64,000 bases of DNA from Actinomycetes bacterium (lineage in GTDB: Bacteria; Actinomycetota; Acidimicrobiia; Acidimicrobiales; RAAP-2). The position numbers and the translations under genes are program-made. Shown here one piece after another: positions 59,045-64,000 of this stretch; position 1 is the first letter of the stretch; each line of letters opens with the position of its first letter. The DNA lies in contig JAJYAC010000001.1 of NCBI GenBank assembly GCA_021779735.1, positions 1 through 64,000 of the forward strand, written 5' to 3'. Under the pieces are notes generated by a model, which saw only the letters and a program-made list of their open reading frames with translations, did not search any database and was not told the origin of the DNA.

Positions 59045-62000
59045 CTAGCGCGTGACCCACGCGCGCGCGACACGTCCGTCGTCGAGTTCGAGCGGCGTGC
59101 CCTCACCGACCCCGGCCGAGGCGACGACGCGCGTCGCGAGGACCTCGCGCGCGAGCACGCCAAAGTTGTCCGCGAGGTCGTCGAGCCCTTCGAGGTGAAG
59201 GACGATCCGATCCGCCACGTCGAATCCCGACGCCTTGCGGAGATCCTGCACTTGACGCACGACGTCACGTAGTACGCCGCGACGTCGCAGATCGTCCGTC
59301 AACGTCAGATCGAGCGCAACCACCTCCGCGCCGTCGCGCGAGACCGCAAAGCCACCCTGGCTCTTGACTCGCAGTTCGACCTCGTCGGCGCTGAGGAGGA
59401 ACTCCCCCGTCGACAGGTGAACAGTGAGGGTCCCTCCGGCTTCGAGAGCCGCCGCGCTGGCCGCGGCGTCGAGGTCCGCGAGCGCGGGGCGCAGCTCCTT
59501 CACCGCTTCTCCCAGCCGGGGGCCCAGCAGACGGAAGTTCGGCACGAGTTCGAAGGTGAGAACCTCGGCGAGCTCGGAGGTGTACTCGATGGCGTCGACG
59601 TTGAGTTCCTCCTCCACGACACCGGCGGGCGGGCGGGCCGAACCGCCCGGCAAGAAGACGAGCGCGCGCGCGAGCGGCTGGCGCACCTTGATGCCCGCCT
59701 CGGCGCGCGCGGCGAGAGCGAGCGAGGTCAGGTGACGCGCGACGGCCATGGACTCCTCTAGTGACGCGTCTCGCCGAGCGTCCAGAACCTCGGGCCAATC
59801 GGCCAGGTGCACGGAGTCGTCCTCGGCCACGTCAAAGAGATCGTGGTAGAGCCGCTCGGCGGTGAAGGGGCAAAAGGGCGCGAGCAGCAGCGTCACGCGT
59901 CTCAGAACTTCGAGCAGCGTCGCCTGAGCGGCCAGTGAGTCACCGGCCGGCGCGTCCGGGTCGGTTCGCCAGAATCGGCGTCGGCTACGTCGCACGTACC
60001 AGTTGGAGAGATCGTCGATGAATTCGGCGAGGGGGCCCGTCGCCGCGAGCGCTTCGTAACCTTCGAGCGACTCGGTCACCACCCCGGTGACGGCCTCGAG
60101 ACGCGAGAGGATCCATCGATCAATGTCGGGACGCTGCGCCGGTGCGGGGATCCGCGCGTCGGCGGGATCAAAGCCATTGAGCGAGGCGTAGGTGGAAAAG
60201 AAGCTGAACGTGTTCCACAGGGTCGCCAGCGTCTCGCGCAACGAGTGATCGATCGCACTCAAACTCGCGCGCGTCGACGTCCAGGGTGAACCCTGAGAGA
60301 ACATCCACCACCGCAGGGGATCCGCACCACGCGTGTCCAGTACATCCCAAGGGTCGATCACGTTACCGACCGACTTGGACATCTTTCGGCCGTTCTCGTC
60401 AACGATGTGACCCAGGCACAGGACGTGCTGATAGGGAGTCGTGCCAAAGACGAGGGTGTTCACGGCGAGCAGTGAGTAGAACCAGCCGCGCGTCTGATCG
60501 ATCGCCTCGGCGATGAACTGGGCCGGGAACTGCATCGCCTCTTGCGAGCCAGCCACGTGGGGGTATCCCACCTGGGCGGCGGGCATCGCGCCCGAGTCGA
60601 ACCACGCGTCGATTACGGGTTCGACCCGACGCGCCTCGCCCTGGCACGTCGGACAGGCCACCACGATCTCGTCGATCGTGGGACGATGTGGGTCGACGCT
60701 CGAAAGGTCACGCCCGGCGAGCGCCGAGAGCTCCGCGAGCGAGCCCACGCAGGTCACGTGGTTCTCGCCGCAACGCCAGATGGGCAGCGGCGTCCCCCAG
60801 AATCGATCGCGCGAGAGCGCCCAGTCGACGTTGTTGGCGAGCCACTCGCCGAATCGCCCGTCGCGAATGTGATTCGGGTGCCAGTCGATCGTCGCGTTCT
60901 CGGCCATGAGCTGATCCTTGAACTGGCTCGTCGCGACGTACCAGCTCGGCTTGCCCCAGTAAATCAACACGGTCGAGCAGCGCCAGCAGTGCGGCAGCGA
61001 GTGCACGTATTCCATACGGCGCATGAGCAGGCCACGGCGTTCGAGTTCGTCGTTGATGTCGTGGTTCGCCTCGCGGACGTCTCGACCCTCGAGCCAGGGC
61101 ACCGCGCTCGTGAACGTGCCGTCTGGCCCCACGGGATTGAGCGTGGGCAAGCCATTGGCACGCGCGATGACACGGTCCACCTCGCCAAAGGCCGGCGACT
61201 GATGGACCAGTCCCGTGCCATCTTCCGTCGTGACGTAGTCAGCACCCACGACGTAGCACGAGTCGACGCCGTCGGGCAGGGCCACGTCGTCAAAGGGGCG
61301 CTGGTAGTGCACGCCGAGCAGATCGGCGCCACGCATCGTCGTCGTGACGCGGGCGCCCTCGCCGAAGATCGAGTCGACGAGTTCGGCGGCCACCACGACG
61401 CCGTCGACGACGGCGTAAGTGATCTGCGGGTTCACCGCAACCGCCACGTTGCTGAGCAACGTCCAGGGAGTCGTGGTCCACACTGCGAGGTGCGTCGCGT
61501 CCCCGAGGGCGGAGTGATTCAGCGCGTCGGTAATCGCGAGCTTGACGAAGGCGCTCTCGTCCGTTTCATCGGTGTAGACGCCCGGCTGGCCGAGCTCGTG
61601 ACTCGAGAGTGCGGTGCCACAGCGTGGGCAGTACGGCACGACCTTGAGGTCCTCGTAGAGCAGTCCCCGATTAAAGAGCTGCTGGAGCTGCCACCACACG
61701 GACTCGACGTACGAGGGGGTGAAGGTGTAGTACGCGTTGGCCATGTCGGTCCAGTAACCAATGCGTCGCGTGAGGCGCTCGAACTCGCCCACGAATGTCA
61801 GCACCGACTCTCGGCACAGTCGCGTGAACTGCGCCACGCCCACCTCGTCGACGATGGCCTGCTTGCCCGAGATACCGAGTTGCTTCTCCACCTGGACTTC
61901 GACCGGAAGCCCGTGGGTGTCCCACCCGGCTCGGCGATCGACAAAGCGTCCCCGCATCGTTTGGAATCGACAAAAGAGGTCCTTGTAGACCCTCGCCCAG

Positions 62001-62176
62001 ACGTGGTGAAGTCCCGGCATGCCGTTAGCCGTGGGCGGCCCCTCGTAGAAGACCCAGGGCTGCGCGCCACGGCGACTCTCGAGCGAGCGCGCGAAGATGT
62101 CGTGCTCGTCCCAGCGGCGTAGCTGGGCCTCCTCGATGGCCACGAAATCTAGTTCGGCGCTGACGGGGCGAAACAC
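59045..62176 (-). CDS. ileS: Isoleucyl-tRNA synthetase
   Basis: A 1043-residue class I synthetase of the long form found in mycobacteria and eukaryotes. The HIGH-type motif is PPTANGMPGLHHVWARVYKD, the KMSKS loop is GRKMSKSVGN, and the editing (CP1) domain lies between (WTTTPWTLLSNVAVAVNP). The anticodon-binding domain shows LSNWYVRRSRRRFW. Long type-2 enzymes are commonly insensitive to mupirocin (known of the family). The GTG start follows AAAGGAGGGCCC, with TACGAT (62204-62199) as a probable -10. Only about 70 bases separate it from the divergent GNAT gene, leaving no room for a T-box leader. Confidence 0.96.
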   Translation of the reverse strand: MFRPVSAELDFVAIEEAQLRRWDEHDIFARSLESRRGAQPWVFYEGPPTANGMPGLHHVWARVYKDLFCRFQTMRGRFVDRRAGWDTHGLPVEVQVEKQLGISGKQAIVDEVGVAQFTRLCRESVLTFVGEFERLTRRIGYWTDMANAYYTFTPSYVESVWWQLQQLFNRGLLYEDLKVVPYCPRCGTALSSHELGQPGVYTDETDESAFVKLAITDALNHSALGDATHLAVWTTTPWTLLSNVAVAVNPQITYAVVDGVVVAAELVDSIFGEGARVTTTMRGADLLGVHYQRPFDDVALPDGVDSCYVVGADYVTTEDGTGLVHQSPAFGEVDRVIARANGLPTLNPVGPDGTFTSAVPWLEGRDVREANHDINDELERRGLLMRRMEYVHSLPHCWRCSTVLIYWGKPSWYVATSQFKDQLMAENATIDWHPNHIRDGRFGEWLANNVDWALSRDRFWGTPLPIWRCGENHVTCVGSLAELSALAGRDLSSVDPHRPTIDEIVVACPTCQGEARRVEPVIDAWFDSGAMPAAQVGYPHVAGSQEAMQFPAQFIAEAIDQTRGWFYSLLAVNTLVFGTTPYQHVLCLGHIVDENGRKMSKSVGNVIDPWDVLDTRGADPLRWWMFSQGSPWTSTRASLSAIDHSLRETLATLWNTFSFFSTYASLNGFDPADARIPAPAQRPDIDRWILSRLEAVTGVVTESLEGYEALAATGPLAEFIDDLSNWYVRRSRRRFWRTDPDAPAGDSLAAQATLLEVLRRVTLLLAPFCPFTAERLYHDLFDVAEDDSVHLADWPEVLDARRDASLEESMAVARHLTSLALAARAEAGIKVRQPLARALVFLPGGSARPPAGVVEEELNVDAIEYTSELAEVLTFELVPNFRLLGPRLGEAVKELRPALADLDAAASAAALEAGGTLTVHLSTGEFLLSADEVELRVKSQGGFAVSRDGAEVVALDLTLTDDLRRRGVLRDVVRQVQDLRKASGFDVADRIVLHLEGLDDLADNFGVLAREVLATRVVASAGVGEGTPLELDDGRVARAWVTR

Positions 62177-62235
62177 GGGCCCTCCTTTGGGTTATCCAAT
62201 CGTACTGAACGCGCCCACCGGACCCGCGAGGCCCC

Positions 62236-62241
62236 TACGCT
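62236..62241 (+). promoter_or_regulatory. -10 box TACGCT, leaderless start
   Basis: TACGCT followed by six bases and the GTG at 62248, which it supports as the start over the GTG at 62242. Confidence 0.5.
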
Positions 62242-62247
62242 GTGCGG

Positions 62248-62715
62248 GTGCTGGCGATACAGGTCGAACCCGTCACGTCCCCCGGTGCCCTCAGCGTGAT
62301 CTACGCGGCACTCGACGAACTCGCGCGCCGCTACGGGCCGGGTGCGGACGCCGAACACCTCGAACTCGAGGAGATGACTCCCCCGCACGGTCTGTTCGTC
62401 GTCGCACGCGACGACGGTCACGTCGCCGGGGGTGTCGGCGTGCGCACGATCCTCGCACCCGAGCGCCACGTGGGCGAAGTCAAGCGCCTCTGGGTGCGCC
62501 CGGATCTACGCCGCGCGGGCGTCGGCGCGCGCCTCATGGACGCCGTCGTCGACGGTGCGCGCGAGCTCGGATTCCTCGATCTCTACCTCGAGACGGGATT
62601 TCGTCAGCCCGAGGCGATCGCGTTCTATCCGCGAATCGGCTGGGAACCCGTGACGGCGCTGCCCGAGGGGGCGCACTCCTACCCCGGAGCCCACCGCTTT
62701 CACCTAGCCCTCTGA
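62248..62715 (+). CDS. GNAT-family N-acetyltransferase
   Basis: An acetyltransferase of about 155 residues with the acetyl-CoA loop KRLWVRPDLRRAGVGARLMD and the downstream LYLETGFRQPEAIAFYPRIGW, where the Tyr of motif B sits in FYPRIGW. Substrate is unknown. The start follows a leaderless -10 box. Its 3' end overlaps the convergent HAD gene by 12 bases. Confidence 0.87.
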   Translation: MLAIQVEPVTSPGALSVIYAALDELARRYGPGADAEHLELEEMTPPHGLFVVARDDGHVAGGVGVRTILAPERHVGEVKRLWVRPDLRRAGVGARLMDAVVDGARELGFLDLYLETGFRQPEAIAFYPRIGWEPVTALPEGAHSYPGAHRFHLAL

Positions 62716-63369
62716 GAACTGCTGGTCGAGCCAGTCTTCCTCGACATCCTCGAGCGACTCGAGCACGAGGTCAGCCAGCGAGAACGCCGCCTGATGGCGA
62801 TCCTCGGCCACCGGCACCGCGACGACGGTCATCCGCCCGGCCTTGGCGGCGAGGACGCCGGCCGCGGAGTCCTCGAAAACGAGGCACGCCGGCCCGCTCA
62901 GGCCCAGTGCCGTGGCGGCCGCGAGAAACACGCCGGGGTGAGGCTTGCCGTAGGGCTCGACGTCGGCCGAGTGCACGCTCGAAAAGAGGTGAAGGAGCTC
63001 AAAGTGGCGCAGGCTGCGCTCGATGAGCAGCCGGGGCGTCGAACTCGCCAGTGCCACGGGTCCTCGCGCGCGCGCCAAGTCGATCGCCCGAATCGCCCCG
63101 GGCAGGAGACGGCCCTCGGATTCGATCAGGTCGCCCACGCGCGCCAGCAGCATCGCACTTACCTCGTCGGGGCTGCGCCCCGTCCAGGGAAAGCGCGCGT
63201 GCCAGTAGGCAACGACTTCGTCGACGTACATACCCTTGGTCGAACGATCCTGCTCGCTGGTGATGGGCACGCCGAGGTCCCCGAAGATCTCCACTTCCGC
63301 GCGGTGCCAGAGGATCTCGGAGTCGATCAGCAGTCCGTCCATGTCAAAGACGGTGGCGCGAACGGTCAC
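62704..63369 (-). CDS. HAD-superfamily phosphatase
   Basis: A 221-residue hydrolase of the beta-phosphoglucomutase/YniC-like subgroup. Motif I is VFDMDGLLIDSE with the nucleophile and acid Asp, motif II is VALASSTPR, motif III the Lys in YGKPHPGVFLAAA, and motif IV VFEDSAAGVLAAKAG. The helical cap (about 18-85) is of the C1 type. It probably dephosphorylates a sugar phosphate. GTG 63369 is the likely start. Confidence 0.9.
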   Translation of the reverse strand: MTVRATVFDMDGLLIDSEILWHRAEVEIFGDLGVPITSEQDRSTKGMYVDEVVAYWHARFPWTGRSPDEVSAMLLARVGDLIESEGRLLPGAIRAIDLARARGPVALASSTPRLLIERSLRHFELLHLFSSVHSADVEPYGKPHPGVFLAAATALGLSGPACLVFEDSAAGVLAAKAGRMTVVAVPVAEDRHQAAFSLADLVLESLEDVEEDWLDQQFSEG

Positions 63370-63392
63370 CGAACCACTCTCTCACAACTCGT

Positions 63393-63398
63393 TAGCGT
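63393..63398 (+). promoter_or_regulatory. -10 box TAGCGT, leaderless start
   Basis: TAGCGT followed by seven bases and the GTG at 63406. Confidence 0.45.
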
Positions 63399-63405
63399 GA
63401 CTGAC

Positions 63406-64000
63406 GTGCTGGTACGAACCCTCCGCGACGAGGACACTGACGCCGTGGTTCGCCGCGTCGTTGGCGCGCTGGAAGCCGACGCAGCGCGCGAACCGCTCAT
63501 CTGGCCCCACGTCGATGTCGAGACGCTCGCCGCGTCGCTGCGCGCGAGTGGGGACGCCACGCTCGTGGCCATTGACGACGAACACCTCGTGGGCCACCTC
63601 TACGGCTTTGTCCTACCGGGAGCCGCGGGCCCCGAGGCGTGGACGGGACCTGACGGCTGGTCGGGCGAGGCCTCGGTGATAGACGCCCTGCGTCGGCGCG
63701 CGTTCGATATGTGGCGCGCGAGTGGCGTCGCGAGTCACCACGTGTGGGTGAGTGACGACGCCTCGATCACCGGCGCGTGGATCGAGGCGGGCTATCGCGT
63801 CCACGACGTGCGGGGACTTCGACGACTCGACGATCTCGACGCCGAGGCGATCACACCGACACCCGCGATCCGTCGTGGCGGCGCGCACGACCTCGAGGCG
63901 GCGCTCACCTTCGACGAGCTGATCGACGTCGCCCACCACCAGCCGGTCGCACCCGCGAGCGCGCGCCGTCGCGCTCTACGTGAGTTGCTCGAGGACCCCG
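63406..64000 (+). CDS. GNAT-type acetyltransferase, 3' end beyond the window
   Basis: An open frame with no stop to the end of the window, at least 198 codons. It begins VLVRTLRDEDTDAVVRRVVGALEA and contains ATLVAIDDEHLVGHLYGFVL and, later, HHVWVSDDASITGAWIEAGYRVHDVRGLRRL, a degenerate GNAT C-terminal motif. A second domain appears to start near IRRGGAHDLEAALTFDELIDVA, so it may be a tandem GNAT protein. The GTG at 63406 is preferred because a -10 box lies seven bases upstream; a GTG at 63397 overlaps that box. Confidence 0.75.
   Translation, partial: MLVRTLRDEDTDAVVRRVVGALEADAAREPLIWPHVDVETLAASLRASGDATLVAIDDEHLVGHLYGFVLPGAAGPEAWTGPDGWSGEASVIDALRRRAFDMWRASGVASHHVWVSDDASITGAWIEAGYRVHDVRGLRRLDDLDAEAITPTPAIRRGGAHDLEAALTFDELIDVAHHQPVAPASARRRALRELLEDP

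Noticed and set aside
62177..62247. T-box leader for ileS
   Set aside because: Only about 70 bases separate ileS from a divergent gene; no T-box consensus, specifier loop or terminator is present.

Overview
The window looks like the chromosome of a high-GC member of the Actinomycetota, probably an uncultured Acidimicrobiia-like lineage (inference from gene content and order, not from a marker search). Supporting signs are the gene orders cysteine desulfurase-mnmA-ligA and gatC-gatA-gatB, a long IleS, a mycobacterial-type SerC, an LCP ligase, a PASTA receptor-like protein, and many start codons sitting 5-7 nt behind a TAnnnT -10 box (leaderless mRNAs).

Layout. 1-1162: the edge of an IS3-type insertion sequence that has cut a secreted-protein gene, then a GNAT acetyltransferase. 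1163-4864: a 3.7-kb integrative element of lower GC, with a complete tyrosine integrase, an excisionase-like HTH protein and two unknown cargo genes. It sits in the 3' end of an acyl-CoA dehydrogenase gene, and both the core repeats and probable integrase arm-type repeats are visible. 4829-8428 (minus): the dehydrogenase, a small conserved protein, ilvE and leuB. 8532-15774 (plus): greA, leuC, leuD, a VOC protein, a NatAB-like ABC exporter, an LCP ligase and a GNAT protein. 15882-24925: a secreted protein, a second ABC-2 exporter, an apparent catabolic operon (PLP lyase/decarboxylase, FGGY kinase, acyl-CoA dehydrogenase), a DUF4389 protein and a seven-helix SWEET-like protein. 24951-41000: leuA with a leucine attenuator, small genes, serA with an aminotransferase, serC, then ilvB-ilvN-ilvC behind an Ile/Leu/Val attenuator, and ilvD. 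41157-57703 (minus): a DUF3048 protein, gatBAC, an esterase, two MFS transporters, an SDR, a PASTA protein with a degenerate kinase domain, ligA, mnmA, cysteine desulfurase and an aldehyde dehydrogenase. 57917-64000: a yceI/marR divergent pair with a visible operator candidate, ileS, a HAD phosphatase and two GNAT genes.

Functionally, the window holds nearly the whole branched-chain amino acid pathway (ilvB, ilvN, ilvC, ilvD, ilvE, leuA, leuB, leuC, leuD) in four separate transcription units, at least two of them controlled by ribosome-mediated attenuation. Serine synthesis (serA, serC) and the tRNA-linked genes (ileS, gatCAB, mnmA) lie between them. The most unusual items are the element integrated in a protein-coding gene and its unknown cargo, the PASTA pseudokinase with its co-translated Cys/His-rich partner, the two attenuators, and the lyase-kinase-dehydrogenase operon. 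No rRNA, tRNA or CRISPR array was recognised.
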